From the NCBI RefSeq assembly GCF_040834005.1, contig NZ_CP162129.1, positions 2,876,001 to 2,940,000 of the forward strand: a stretch of DNA of 64,000 bases, given 5' to 3'. The notes below the pieces were generated by a model. It worked only from the letters and a program-made list of their open reading frames with translations, made no database searches and was not told the origin of the DNA. Shown here one piece after another: positions 51,696-60,518 of this stretch. The stretch is from Paenibacillus sp. PL2-23. Lineage in GTDB: Bacteria; Bacillota; Bacilli; Paenibacillales; Paenibacillaceae. The position numbers and the translations under genes are program-made. Position 1 is the first letter of the stretch. The number at the start of each line of letters is the position of its first letter.

Positions 51696-51779
51696 TTGAA
51701 ACTTGTGTGGGCATGGATGTTTGGATCGTTTATCCTTGCACTATTAGCATACATCAACTCTAACAACATGAGAAATTAA
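51696..51779 (+). CDS. Candidate SOS-controlled 27-residue membrane peptide
   Basis: TTG 51696 opens 27 codons encoding MKLVWAWMFGSFILALLAYI then NSNNMRN: a single hydrophobic helix with a polar C-terminus. GGGAAG lies 6 bases upstream, a promoter with a LexA-type box precedes it and a hairpin terminator follows, so it is a complete tiny transcription unit. Size, hydrophobicity and SOS control recall TisB-type toxins or small cell-division inhibitors, but there is no sequence match to either. Translation is not proven. Confidence 0.5.
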   Translation: MKLVWAWMFGSFILALLAYINSNNMRN

Positions 51780-51782
51780 AAA

Positions 51783-51826
51783 CCCACCCTATGGTTCAGC
51801 GCCGAAGGTGGGCTCTTCTTCGTCTA
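51783..51826 (+). terminator. Terminator-like hairpin after the small ORF
   Basis: CCCACC (51783) and GGTGGG (51807) enclose an 18-base loop and are followed by CTCTTCTTCGTCT. Between here and 52029 nothing coding was found, only scraps of degraded AT-rich sequence. Confidence 0.5.
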
Positions 51827-52029
51827 AACTCTAAATGGATAACCCCAATCTCCACAAAACGGGCCATTCGGTCCAGGTCCTATCCTATTAGCGCCTTAAG
51901 GAAAAGTGCTTTATTTATTTTATAGAAAAATTGATAATTCCAATAAAAGACTATACGAGATTTATTTGAACTTCAAGAATGAAAATGAATGAGTTTTGTT
52001 AGCAGATCAAAAATGAATAGGACTTCATT

Positions 52030-52797
52030 ATGGGGGGGAAGACATTGCGGGCGACTCAGGATATTCTTCAAATTTGGAGGAAGTTCAATGACTTCCCAAT
52101 GGAAACCATAACCAAAGCTTGGTATAGCCAAATTGCCTCAGATAGCAAGCAACGAACAGTAGACCTGATGAAGTTGCATCGAGACAAGTATGGAACATCA
52201 GGCAATTGCTTTGATCTAGCCATTTGGTTGATTGATGAGGTTAGAAAAAACAATCTAAATTGCTATGCTATATTTACACCACATTCGCATGTGGCCGTGG
52301 TCGTTATGAATGAAGAAGGAAGTAAGTATTTATGCGACCTCGGGGATCAATGGATTGAACCTATTCTGATAGACCGGAATCATAATGAATATAATGAAGA
52401 TTATTTACCGGGTTTCTTTCCAGGTGCCCATATTAAGCTGAAGGTTCAGGCAAATCATCTTGTTGTCACATACAAAAGACCGAATGGGAAGAAAAGCAAT
52501 CAAAGGTTTGATCTGACTCCAATATCTGATAATGAGTTACTAGCAGCAGGGGAGAAAACACAAAGAAAGTTAAGTACCCCACTGTTAGAAAAAAGATTAT
52601 TTCTAGATCAACAAGTTGCTCACTGGGAATTTGATAACTATAGAAGCTTTACGAGCTTTGAAACCAGTAGGGAAGAGGAAATTCAACTTGTTAACATGGA
52701 GGAATGGGCTAATCGAATAAGTAATAAAAGCGGGATCAGTGAAGAGGTCATATTGAAGTCATTAAGAGTCTATTCAATGAAGCACCAGCGAAAATAA
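52030..52797 (+). CDS. Papain-fold (arylamine N-acetyltransferase/transglutaminase-like) protein
   Basis: This 255-residue protein has a Cys-His-Asp pattern in the right order and spacing: TSGNCFDLAIWLID, then PHSHVAVVVMNEEG, then YLCDLGDQW. This resembles the core of arylamine N-acetyltransferases and related transglutaminase-fold enzymes. It is much less conserved than canonical NATs, so acetyltransferase activity is uncertain. ATG 52030 is preceded by only a weak ribosome-binding site. The sequence is AT-rich, like the genes around it. Confidence 0.65.
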   Translation: MGGKTLRATQDILQIWRKFNDFPMETITKAWYSQIASDSKQRTVDLMKLHRDKYGTSGNCFDLAIWLIDEVRKNNLNCYAIFTPHSHVAVVVMNEEGSKYLCDLGDQWIEPILIDRNHNEYNEDYLPGFFPGAHIKLKVQANHLVVTYKRPNGKKSNQRFDLTPISDNELLAAGEKTQRKLSTPLLEKRLFLDQQVAHWEFDNYRSFTSFETSREEEIQLVNMEEWANRISNKSGISEEVILKSLRVYSMKHQRK

Positions 52798-52867
52798 AAT
52801 CCAATTGCTTATGGAAATACGGTTCGTTATGCGCTATTGCAAAGATCAATTTAAATGGGGGAGCAAT

Positions 52868-53395
52868 ATGAAGTTATATCATTTTAGCGAGGAAGATGAT
52901 ATATCCATTTTCAAGCCGAGGGTTAAAGATAACAGAAGAAATATGCCTCCAGTTGTTTGGGCTATTGATGAAGAACATCAATTTACTTTTTTTCTCCCGC
53001 GAAGCTGCCCACGAATCGTATATACCAAACATGACGATATAGATGAACAAGATTATAAAAAGTTCTTTGGTACGACAAATGCTGAAATTGTTATCACCTT
53101 AGAAGCAAACTGGTACAACTCCATAATGAATACCACATTATATAGATATGAATTACCAAGTGACACATTTTCAATATTTGATGAAAGAGCCGGCTATTAT
53201 ATTTCATATGAAGAAGTAAAGCCAAGCCGGTTGACACTCATCAAAAATGGAATTGAAAGATTAATTGCAATGAATATTGAAGTGCGCTTTACACCTGAAT
53301 TAAACACTTTAAGAAATGAGCTCTTGAAATCAACAATTAAGGATTTTGGCATATATCATTTTGACAGAGTGGGTGCACTCCATGATATCAGTTAA
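52868..53395 (+). CDS. DUF6886 family protein
   Basis: This 175-residue protein starts MKLYHFSEEDDISIFKPRV and carries VVWAIDEEHQFTFFLPRSCPRI, the DUF6886 signature. Such proteins resemble the ADP-ribosyltransferase-like 'YHFSE' folds, with unknown function. ATG 52868 follows TGGGGGAGCAAT. Its end overlaps the next gene's start by 14 bases, indicating coupling. Confidence 0.8.
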   Translation: MKLYHFSEEDDISIFKPRVKDNRRNMPPVVWAIDEEHQFTFFLPRSCPRIVYTKHDDIDEQDYKKFFGTTNAEIVITLEANWYNSIMNTTLYRYELPSDTFSIFDERAGYYISYEEVKPSRLTLIKNGIERLIAMNIEVRFTPELNTLRNELLKSTIKDFGIYHFDRVGALHDIS

Positions 53396-54029
53396 AAAAT
53401 ATATTGATGATTGTATGAGCAACATTGAGTTCGAGCCTCCTCTTTTTTATAACGCCAAATTTGGTATTCGCTTTGAATTAGGATTGCCCTTTAGTTGGTT
53501 AGATGATGAGTCATATTTTAAGATCGTTCAAGAGAGGGCACTTGCTATATTTAGTGCTATTTTCAAATCGAACAGTCCAATCTATGTTATTTATGTTTTA
53601 TTTGATCCAGTTGAGCCTCTCGATGCATACATAGAGGGAGAAGTTGACTTTTTCTCTACATTTCTTGATAAAAGCTTAATCAGCGACGTAGAGGAATTCA
53701 AAGTAGAAGAAGTACTTGATGAAGATACGAATGAATTAATAGGATACACAAAGAGTTATGGAGTTTTATGTACATTAGCAGATATTAATTATAGATCTTT
53801 ATTGGGCGTTCTTGGTGGATTCTATAACGAAGCACGTATGTACATCAGTGGTCGTGTCTACTTTATAGAGAGCATAAGCAATATTGTGTATCATATTTAC
53901 GACAATCGCGGTCTCGATGTAGTATCGCCAGATAAAGAATCCATATTTTACTTATACCGAGACTTCAATCAGTGGATACTAAATTATGATAGAGAACAAA
54001 TCGATAAGAGTTTTGTTGGTATGTCATAG
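53382..54029 (+). CDS. DUF3885 family protein
   Basis: This 215-residue protein has the DUF3885 C-terminal block (VYHIYDNRGLDVVSPDKESIFYLYRDFNQWILNYDREQID). ATG 53382 lies inside the DUF6886 gene. Function unknown; DUF3885 proteins often sit among polymorphic toxin immunity genes. Followed by a GNAT fragment. Confidence 0.8.
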   Translation: MISVKKYIDDCMSNIEFEPPLFYNAKFGIRFELGLPFSWLDDESYFKIVQERALAIFSAIFKSNSPIYVIYVLFDPVEPLDAYIEGEVDFFSTFLDKSLISDVEEFKVEEVLDEDTNELIGYTKSYGVLCTLADINYRSLLGVLGGFYNEARMYISGRVYFIESISNIVYHIYDNRGLDVVSPDKESIFYLYRDFNQWILNYDREQIDKSFVGMS

Positions 54030-54143
54030 AATACAATAAAGAATTTAGAACTCTATAAGAAATTCGGATATGCGACATACAAAGAAGTAGAAGTAAATGA
54101 GCAGCTCAAATTAATTTATATGTATAAGGAGTTGCAAGTGTAA
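54030..54143 (+). pseudogene. C-terminal GNAT fragment
   Basis: A 37-codon in-frame stretch encoding LELYKKFGYATYKEVEVNEQ and then LKLIYMYKEL is the end of a GNAT fold, directly after the DUF3885 stop. No start or N-terminal half is present, so it is a gene remnant. Confidence 0.6.
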
Positions 54144-54165
54144 TTGTATGCTAAGGAAAGGAATC

Positions 54166-54573
54166 ATGAATATGAAACTTTATTATTTTTTCGATAGACT
54201 TATGATCTTTGCACTTCTTTTTATTATGGTTGATTTCTCATATTCCATTATTAAATTTCAAGAAATTAACATTAATCATGTAGAGGTTGATTGGATAAGA
54301 ATTCTTATCTTTGCAATAGTCTTTACACTTTTTAAAAATGAAGAAAGCAATAATACCGGATTTTTAAAGAACAAACATGACGTACGTATTTTGATTTGGC
54401 TGACTCTTATATTAATTGTACTTGGTATCATCTTAGATTTGTGGTTGAACAAAAAACTGAATTTCTACTATTTGTTCATTTCAATTTTCCTTTTTGAATT
54501 GTCTATTATATTTAGTTTAATAATATCTGTGATCTACTGGAGAGTAATAAAGCGATTAAAACGAGAGGAATAA
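54166..54573 (+). CDS. Hypothetical four-helix membrane protein
   Basis: This 135-residue protein has four hydrophobic helices and a basic C-terminus (YWRVIKRLKREE). ATG 54166 follows AAGGAAAGGAATC. It lies between DUF genes of the accessory stretch. No family recognised. Confidence 0.6.
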   Translation: MNMKLYYFFDRLMIFALLFIMVDFSYSIIKFQEININHVEVDWIRILIFAIVFTLFKNEESNNTGFLKNKHDVRILIWLTLILIVLGIILDLWLNKKLNFYYLFISIFLFELSIIFSLIISVIYWRVIKRLKREE

Positions 54574-54599
54574 GACTTTAGCAACGAAAGGGTTAATTA

Positions 54600-55424
54600 A
54601 TGATGCTAAATAAAACGTTAGGAAGATATGTTGTACCAGAGGAATTAATTTTAATTTCAGAATTAGATATTGAATTTTCAACATTACACAAATATGATAG
54701 CTTGCTCGGGGCAACTATTCATTTTGGCGATGGACGATACTTCAATACTCCCTTAGATGTTATTCCGTTTGGATGGACAGGTGGTAATGGCATTCATCTT
54801 GGTTTCTTGACTGATTTTAGTACGTGCAAAACTTTAGATGACGCGTATGTTGTTTGTGTTTCACCGATGGATTTTGATAAACCGGTAACTATATTGTCTC
54901 GAAATATTAGAGAGCTATTAGGCTTATGGATCGCAACAGGCGATCCGAGTTTTATGGACTATTTTAAACATTGTACGAGTGAGGAGCAATTCAATCATTT
55001 CTTAAAGAAGAATGAAAGGGACCTGTATGAAAGATCAAAAAAGCTGGAACCCTATTTTCAGATTATTCAACAACATTTTGATATTGAAGCTATTCCTGAT
55101 GTATATCAATATTTATTGAAGCTTCAACAACGTAGATGTGAAGAGGTAGTACTACAAACTCAAGATGGTTTAGGAGTGGTTAGTTACACATCCGGCCAAA
55201 GTCATCATTCTTCTTACAAAATTACAAAGGAAGCCAGATATGATATGGATGAGATCTCTGTCTTTTTAAGTACAAGTAGTATTGAGAGTAAACTCGCTCT
55301 AATCCGGGATTTGCAGCTAAATTATGTTCTTTGGGATGAATATGATTTGAAGGAAATTATCTATCATGAATTAATGACGGATGGATTTGAAGAGGAAGCT
55401 ACTATTCTTAAAAGGGATCTGTGA
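54600..55424 (+). CDS. Hypothetical soluble protein, possibly SUKH-like
   Basis: This 274-residue protein starts with ATG 54600 (or 54603) behind GCAACGAAAGGGTTAATTA. The N-terminal half contains PFGWTGGNGIHLGFLTDF and VCVSPMDFDKPVTILSRNIRELLGLWI, patterns reminiscent of SMI1/KNR4 (SUKH) proteins that act as immunity proteins; the C-terminal half is helical and charged. The resemblance is weak and no toxin gene is near. Confidence 0.6.
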   Translation: MMLNKTLGRYVVPEELILISELDIEFSTLHKYDSLLGATIHFGDGRYFNTPLDVIPFGWTGGNGIHLGFLTDFSTCKTLDDAYVVCVSPMDFDKPVTILSRNIRELLGLWIATGDPSFMDYFKHCTSEEQFNHFLKKNERDLYERSKKLEPYFQIIQQHFDIEAIPDVYQYLLKLQQRRCEEVVLQTQDGLGVVSYTSGQSHHSSYKITKEARYDMDEISVFLSTSSIESKLALIRDLQLNYVLWDEYDLKEIIYHELMTDGFEEEATILKRDL

Positions 55425-55455
55425 TTCAAAAATCAACACAAGAAAGGAAGAACAT

Positions 55456-55800
55456 ATGGCCATCGCTGGAATGCTAATAGCTATAATTGTTTTAGTCGTT
55501 TCTTTTTATATATTAGGACCGTACGGAGTATGCATTTTACTTATTATCTTATTTGGATATACGCTAAGCACCTATCATAGAACTAAACAGATACATGAAG
55601 ATATTAAGGAAATTAAAAACAAGCTTGGATTATTGAATGAAGAAGAGAAAATGGAAATGGATATGAAGAATAGTGAAAAAGAATTTGAGATGTCCAGAAA
55701 AGATCCAGAATTGGAATTGAAAATCAATAATGAAATTGAAGAAGAACTTAAGAATTATATCAACGAAACTGAGGATAAGGACAATCATACAAAGAAGTGA
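55456..55800 (+). CDS. Small membrane protein with coiled-coil tail
   Basis: This 114-residue protein has two hydrophobic helices (about 1-42) followed by a highly charged tail with heptad-like ENKLGLLNEEEKMEMDMKN-type helix. ATG 55456 follows AAGAAAGGAAGAACAT. Function unknown. Confidence 0.6.
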   Translation: MAIAGMLIAIIVLVVSFYILGPYGVCILLIILFGYTLSTYHRTKQIHEDIKEIKNKLGLLNEEEKMEMDMKNSEKEFEMSRKDPELELKINNEIEEELKNYINETEDKDNHTKK

Positions 55801-55922
55801 GAATACAATTACGTTCATTAAAGGCTAGTATGTATGTTAGTTGTGATTGGACTTTTTCAGTTTGTTACTCCAAGCAATTAAGTGATTTACTGAATTTAGC
55901 AGCCACGATTGGAGGCATTTTC

Positions 55923-56360
55923 ATGGAGGTTACATATAAAGAGTATTTGATAACTGATGATAAAGAGAAGCTTAATAAACTAATGATTCTAGAATACTTG
56001 GGTCAGAGCTATTGGGCGAATAAGCGACCACATAATCGAATATTAAAGTCGATTGCAAAGTCTCATTGTTTTGGTGTTTATCATAATGACAAACAAATAG
56101 GTTTTGCTCGAGTAGTCTCAGATGAGGCAACAATGTATTATTTGTGTGATGTATTTGTATTAGATGCTTATCAAGGACAGGGAATTGGTAAAAAGCTGGT
56201 GGAAACTATAATACATTCTGATAAGTATCAATGGATGACAGGACTCTTAGGGACATTGGATGCACATGGTCTTTATGAACAATTAGGATTCGAAAGAGAT
56301 GTGGAACGATTTATGAGAAGAGCACCACAAGGTGCAAATCACATTAACACATCCTTCTGA
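55923..56360 (+). CDS. GNAT-family N-acetyltransferase
   Basis: This 145-residue enzyme has the acetyl-CoA site VLDAYQGQGIGKKLVETII and the C-terminal LDAHGLYEQLGFERD block typical of small GNATs (YjgM/YitH-like group). ATG 55923 follows TTGGAGGCATTTTC. The substrate is unknown. Its end (HINTSF) runs into a low-complexity region, so a few C-terminal residues may be altered. Confidence 0.82.
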   Translation: MEVTYKEYLITDDKEKLNKLMILEYLGQSYWANKRPHNRILKSIAKSHCFGVYHNDKQIGFARVVSDEATMYYLCDVFVLDAYQGQGIGKKLVETIIHSDKYQWMTGLLGTLDAHGLYEQLGFERDVERFMRRAPQGANHINTSF

Positions 56361-56407
56361 ATCCGGTGTGAGCCATTGTTATGAAATCGATAAAGGTGAG
56401 ATTAAAC

Positions 56408-56671
56408 ATGAATGAAAAACAATTCAACTCCTGGAGTAAGCAGAAAATACGAGGTTTTGTATTACCTTTATTTACTACAATGATGCTGGTCTTTTCGATG
56501 GGTCTAATTCTGTATTATTATAAGATTTTTTCCATTGATCTAGTTATTATTACAACTCTCATCGCATCAGCGTTTCAAGTTAAGCTTTGGAAAGAAAATG
56601 AAAAGAAGCTGCATATGCAGTCTAAGGTCAATTGTCCATACGAAAAAGGAGATGCTTTTGTTGATGACTAG
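56408..56671 (+). CDS. Hypothetical small membrane protein
   Basis: This 87-residue protein has two hydrophobic helices (LPLFTTMMLVFSMGLILYYY and IDLVIITTLIASAF) and a charged end. ATG 56408 follows AAAGGTGAGATTAAAC. No family recognised. Confidence 0.55.
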   Translation: MNEKQFNSWSKQKIRGFVLPLFTTMMLVFSMGLILYYYKIFSIDLVIITTLIASAFQVKLWKENEKKLHMQSKVNCPYEKGDAFVDD

Positions 56672-56697
56672 AACCTCAATTAATTTCACTGCTAGTT

Positions 56698-56844
56698 ATG
56701 ATAGGAATCCCACTCATATTTCTTATCGTATCTTTAATTACTTCGAATTGGGGGTACCTGTTAGTGAGTCTTGCTCCAAGTTTTATGGCTGGATATACAG
56801 GTTACATAGTCTCAAAAAATGATTCAAGGAAAAACAAGGTGTGA
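56698..56844 (+). CDS. Possible small membrane protein or fragment
   Basis: From ATG 56698 a 48-codon frame encodes MIGIPLIFLIVSLITSNWGY and a second hydrophobic helix ending in NDSRKNKV. The frame is open upstream for some codons without a start, so it may be the end of a longer lost gene. No clear ribosome-binding site. Confidence 0.3.
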   Translation: MIGIPLIFLIVSLITSNWGYLLVSLAPSFMAGYTGYIVSKNDSRKNKV

Positions 56845-57520
56845 ACCATTTAAAGATGATTAATACCAATTTACACTCCAAATAAAACAAGATGTGATAA
56901 AAGGATTTGATGATGATGTTCTCTTTCACTGAGCTTGAAGGAAAAAGAGTGAAGTTAGTTCCGTTACAACTCGAGCATGTGGATTACTTGTTCGAGGTAG
57001 CGCAGGAGCCAGAAATATGGGAACATTATCCTATTAGCATTAAGTCCTATGATCAAATGCTCAGCTTTGTACGAAATGCGTTAGAAGGACTCAAACGAAA
57101 TGAACAGTTTCCATTCGCTGTATTTGATAAGGAACGAAATCAATTTATTGGTTCTACACGTTACCTTAGGATATCTGAAGGAAATAACAATTTGAATATA
57201 GGATCAACCTGGTACAACCCAATAGTCTGGAGAACAAGGGTAAACACAGAAGCAAAATATTTGATGTTAAAATATGCTTTTGAAACCCTTCAAGTCAATC
57301 GAGTTGAGATCATCACAACTACTGATAACTTCCGATCTCAAAAAGGAATTGAACGATGTTTCTGTCGTCCGTTAATAGCCGGAAGTTGACGTTCATAAAT
57401 GTCCGAATTTAGACCGATATAGTGACCATACTATCAGTCTAAAGAAAGAAGAAACGCTCCCGTAATCGTCATGCTGTTGGTAGCAGCATAACCGGAAGCG
57501 TCACCTCAAGAATATGGTCA

Positions 57521-58066
57521 TTGTATCAGATTTCACGCTGGTTGAGAAGGAGTCTGCATCCGGCGTTTTTTGTTAGGAGTGCGGAACTGGTTCCCTGCCC
57601 TTGCTGCGGAGGCCGGTTAGAGGTCGCGGGCAGCCGGAGGCGGGTGTGGTACAGAAGCAGCGGAGAACGGGCGAAGCTCATCATTCGGAGGTTGTATTGT
57701 AGGCCATGCGCGAGAATTCATCATGAACTGCCGGATCTGCTTGTCCCCTACAAGCGTTATGACGCTGAAAGCATCGAAGGTGTATGGGCAGAACCAGATG
57801 CTTCGGTAGTAGCCGCAGACGAATCCACCATTTCTAGATGGCTGGCCTGGTTTCAGGTTTGGGCGGTGTATGCAGCAGCAGCTCTACACGCCATTAGTAC
57901 CCGGTTTCAGCTTCCTGTGGAACAAGCGTCCGTTGCTCCACAGTCCGCACTCCACGCTTTAGGACGGTATGTCGGTGACGCAGCCGGATGGCTAGGAAGA
58001 ACTGTCCGCCCCATCGCCAATTTAAATCTTTGGGTTACAGACCCGTTCTGCCTGTCTGTCCGCTGA
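57521..58066 (+). CDS. DUF6431 family transposon protein
   Basis: This 181-residue protein has an N-terminal zinc-binding pattern (CPCCGGRLEV, then LYCRPCARIHHELPDLLVPYKRY) and a helical C-terminus. DUF6431 proteins accompany TniA-like transposases and probably bind DNA; their exact role is unknown. TTG 57521 is the likely start. It precedes the transposase gene by 46 bases. Confidence 0.8.
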   Translation: MYQISRWLRRSLHPAFFVRSAELVPCPCCGGRLEVAGSRRRVWYRSSGERAKLIIRRLYCRPCARIHHELPDLLVPYKRYDAESIEGVWAEPDASVVAADESTISRWLAWFQVWAVYAAAALHAISTRFQLPVEQASVAPQSALHALGRYVGDAAGWLGRTVRPIANLNLWVTDPFCLSVR

Positions 58067-58112
58067 AGCTTGTTTTAGACTCATGCTAACCCTAGTAAAT
58101 GGAGGCATGAGG

Positions 58113-59468
58113 ATGAACAGACAAAAGAAATCGGACGAGGTTGCGGCGGAACGCTTTCAACTGCTGTCGCCGCTCCTAGCATCCGGTCTGGATGCGGCGA
58201 AGGCGGCTCAGTTAAAGTCGGCCATTTGTGCGCAGTCCGGCTTATCAGAGAGGACGCTGCGCCGGTACTTGGCCGAATATCGCAAGGATGGGTTCGACGG
58301 ACTCAAGCCGAAACTCAAAGGCCGGAAGCCGCTGCCAGACACCATACCAACTGAGGTGCTGGAAGAAGCGATCCTGCTTCGGCGGGAGGTGCCGAAGCGG
58401 AGTGTGCGCCAAATTATCCAGATCCTCGAATGGGAGGAGAAGATCGCACCTGGAATAATTAAACGCAGCACCCTGCAGGCGAGATTAACCAGGCGCGGTT
58501 ACAGTTCAAGGCAGATGCGGATGTATGCCGGTGGCGGTACGGCCGCGCGGCGCTTTCAGAAGCAGTCCCGCAATCGCTTATGGCAGAGTGACATCAAGTA
58601 TGGGCCGTACCTTCCCATTGGTCCTGGCGGTTCGAAGAAACAAGTCTATCTGGTGTTATTCGTGGATGACGCGACGCGGTATGTGCTGCATGGAGCCTTC
58701 TACGCGTCGATGGAGCAAGCCATCGTCGAGGACAGTTTCCGAAGAGCGATCGAGAAATACGGTGTCCCAGAGGCCGTGTACTTCGACAACGGCAAGCAAT
58801 ACCGCACGACTTGGATGAACCGGACGTGCGCGAAACTCGGTATTCGCTTGCTCTTTGCCAAGCCCTACTCTCCGGAAAGTAAAGGCAAGGTTGAGCGTCT
58901 AAACGGCGCTGTGCAGAGCTTTCTGGACGAGGTCGCGCTTGAGAACGTTAAGACACTCACCGAGCTTAACGACTGGTTCCAAGTATGGCTTTCGGAGTGC
59001 TACCAGAATAAACCCCATGCCGCGCTGGCGAACAAACAAACACCCGAAGCTGCGTTTCGGAGCGATCCGGCAGCGCTTCAGTTCGTAAATTCCGAGCACC
59101 TCGCGGCCAGCTTCCTCCACGCGGAACAGCGGAAAGTGGATAAGGCCGGCTGTATCAGCTTTCAAGGCAAGAAGTATGAAGTTGGGCTGTTGTTCATTGG
59201 GCAAACGGTTCAAGTCGTCTATGACCCGGCAGATATCACAGAAGTGACGATCGAATACGAGGGATGTACGCCTTGGAAAGCACGGGAGCTCATCATTGGA
59301 GAAAGGGCTGGCAAGCGGCCGGCCCTTCCAGAGCATTTGCAGAAGCAGTCAGCAACGGAATCCCGCTTGCTCCGAGGTGCCGAGCGGAAGCATGACGAGC
59401 GCGCACAAACCCAAACGCCGGCCGTCTCCTACCGCATGCTGAGGAAGGAGGCTGGCAAGGATGTTTGA
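58113..59468 (+). CDS. Mu/TniA-like DDE transposase
   Basis: This 451-residue transposase has an N-terminal helix-turn-helix (GLSERTLRRYLAEYRKDGFDGLKPK), the rve catalytic core (LWQSDIKYGPY, VYFDNGKQYR, SPESKGKVERLNG providing Asp, Asp, Glu) and a Mu-C-like beta domain (KAGCISFQGKKYEVG). ATG 58113 follows GGAGGCATGAGG. It overlaps the next gene by 8 bases. It should act with the ATPase below. Confidence 0.88.
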   Translation: MNRQKKSDEVAAERFQLLSPLLASGLDAAKAAQLKSAICAQSGLSERTLRRYLAEYRKDGFDGLKPKLKGRKPLPDTIPTEVLEEAILLRREVPKRSVRQIIQILEWEEKIAPGIIKRSTLQARLTRRGYSSRQMRMYAGGGTAARRFQKQSRNRLWQSDIKYGPYLPIGPGGSKKQVYLVLFVDDATRYVLHGAFYASMEQAIVEDSFRRAIEKYGVPEAVYFDNGKQYRTTWMNRTCAKLGIRLLFAKPYSPESKGKVERLNGAVQSFLDEVALENVKTLTELNDWFQVWLSECYQNKPHAALANKQTPEAAFRSDPAALQFVNSEHLAASFLHAEQRKVDKAGCISFQGKKYEVGLLFIGQTVQVVYDPADITEVTIEYEGCTPWKARELIIGERAGKRPALPEHLQKQSATESRLLRGAERKHDERAQTQTPAVSYRMLRKEAGKDV

Positions 59469-60261
59469 ATCCTTCTACGACATGACCCGTACACCATTTG
59501 CTCGGGATATTCCCGTGACAGAGCTTTATCCGGCGAGTGCTATGGAAGAGATGCTGGACCGGTTGCAATACGCTGCTGAGCGCCAATTATTCGCCGTCAT
59601 CAGCGGCGACTGCGGGACGGGCAAGACGACGACCGTCCGCCGTTTTGCCGCCATGCTGGATGCCGCAAAGTATAGGCTGCTGTACCTGTCGGACTCCAAG
59701 CTAACGCCGCGCCACTTCTACAAAGGGCTGCTCGAACAACTCGGATGCGAGTCGAAGTTCTACCGGGGCGATGCGAAGCGTCAGCTACATCGCGAAGTGG
59801 AGCTCATGCGCGGCATCCATCGACTGGAACCGGTTGTCGTCGTAGATGAAGCCCATCTGCTTGATCGGGAGATGCTAGAGGAAGTGCGCTTCCTGCTCAA
59901 CTGCAAGATGGATGCGCAAAGCCCTATGGCACTGATTCTAGTCGGGCAGAGCGAGCTATGGGACAAGCTTCGTCTCCAATCCTATGCAGCGATTCGTCAG
60001 CGGATTGACCTTCAGTGCAAGCTGCCCTATTTCGACCGTTCCCAAGTCGGCGAATATTTGAAGCGTCAGTTAGCATATGCCGGCACCGATCATGAGATAT
60101 TCTCGGATGAGGCGGTAAATGAAGTTTACCGATTCTCGGGCGGATCGGCCAGACTCATCAACAAGTTGAGCACTCATTGCCTCATCTACGGAGCCCAGAT
60201 CAAGCGCCGCATCATTGACGATCATATGGTGAAGCACGTGATTCAGGGTGAATTGTCATGA
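59461..60261 (+). CDS. ExeA/TniB-like AAA+ ATPase
   Basis: This 266-residue AAA+ ATPase has Walker A SGDCGTGKTT, Walker B VVVVDEAHLL and sensor motif ILVGQSELWDKL, with a winged C-terminal helix region (FSGGSARLINKLSTHCLI). It resembles ExeA-type ATPases that replace TniB/IstB/MuB in this transposon group, where they choose the target and activate the transposase. ATG 59461 overlaps the transposase end. Confidence 0.88.
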   Translation: MFESFYDMTRTPFARDIPVTELYPASAMEEMLDRLQYAAERQLFAVISGDCGTGKTTTVRRFAAMLDAAKYRLLYLSDSKLTPRHFYKGLLEQLGCESKFYRGDAKRQLHREVELMRGIHRLEPVVVVDEAHLLDREMLEEVRFLLNCKMDAQSPMALILVGQSELWDKLRLQSYAAIRQRIDLQCKLPYFDRSQVGEYLKRQLAYAGTDHEIFSDEAVNEVYRFSGGSARLINKLSTHCLIYGAQIKRRIIDDHMVKHVIQGELS

Positions 60262-60485
60262 ACGAGCCTTGGAACCGGATGACGTACGATCGGGACGCAA
60301 ATAGTTGGTTTGTCCAGCTAGGAGAGAACGCTTATCCTGTTTACTGCGGTGAATGTTTTGAAATTCGCATTGGGGATCGCGGCATCCCATGTCGACTCGA
60401 GCTTGACCGTTATTGGTACGTGATCATGAGAGAAACCCGATTTAACTTAAGAAACAAAGACATTTACCACATTCGATTCGTTTAG
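60258..60485 (+). CDS. DUF5348 family small protein
   Basis: This 75-residue protein starts four bases before the ATPase stop (ATGA overlap). It has the DUF5348 pattern YPVYCGECFEIRIGDRGIPCRLE...RYWYVIM. It is a regular companion of this transposon type; function unknown. A hairpin (GGGAAAGCCG / CGGCTTTCCC, 60491-60518) follows and probably ends the transcript. Confidence 0.78.
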   Translation: MNEPWNRMTYDRDANSWFVQLGENAYPVYCGECFEIRIGDRGIPCRLELDRYWYVIMRETRFNLRNKDIYHIRFV

Positions 60486-60490
60486 CAGAA

Positions 60491-60518
60491 ATGGGAAAGC
60501 CGTAATACTCTCGGCTTT
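60491..60518 (+). terminator. Terminator-like hairpin at the transposon's right end
   Basis: GGGAAAGCCG-TAATACT-CGGCTTTCCC, with only a weak T tract after it. Confidence 0.6.
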
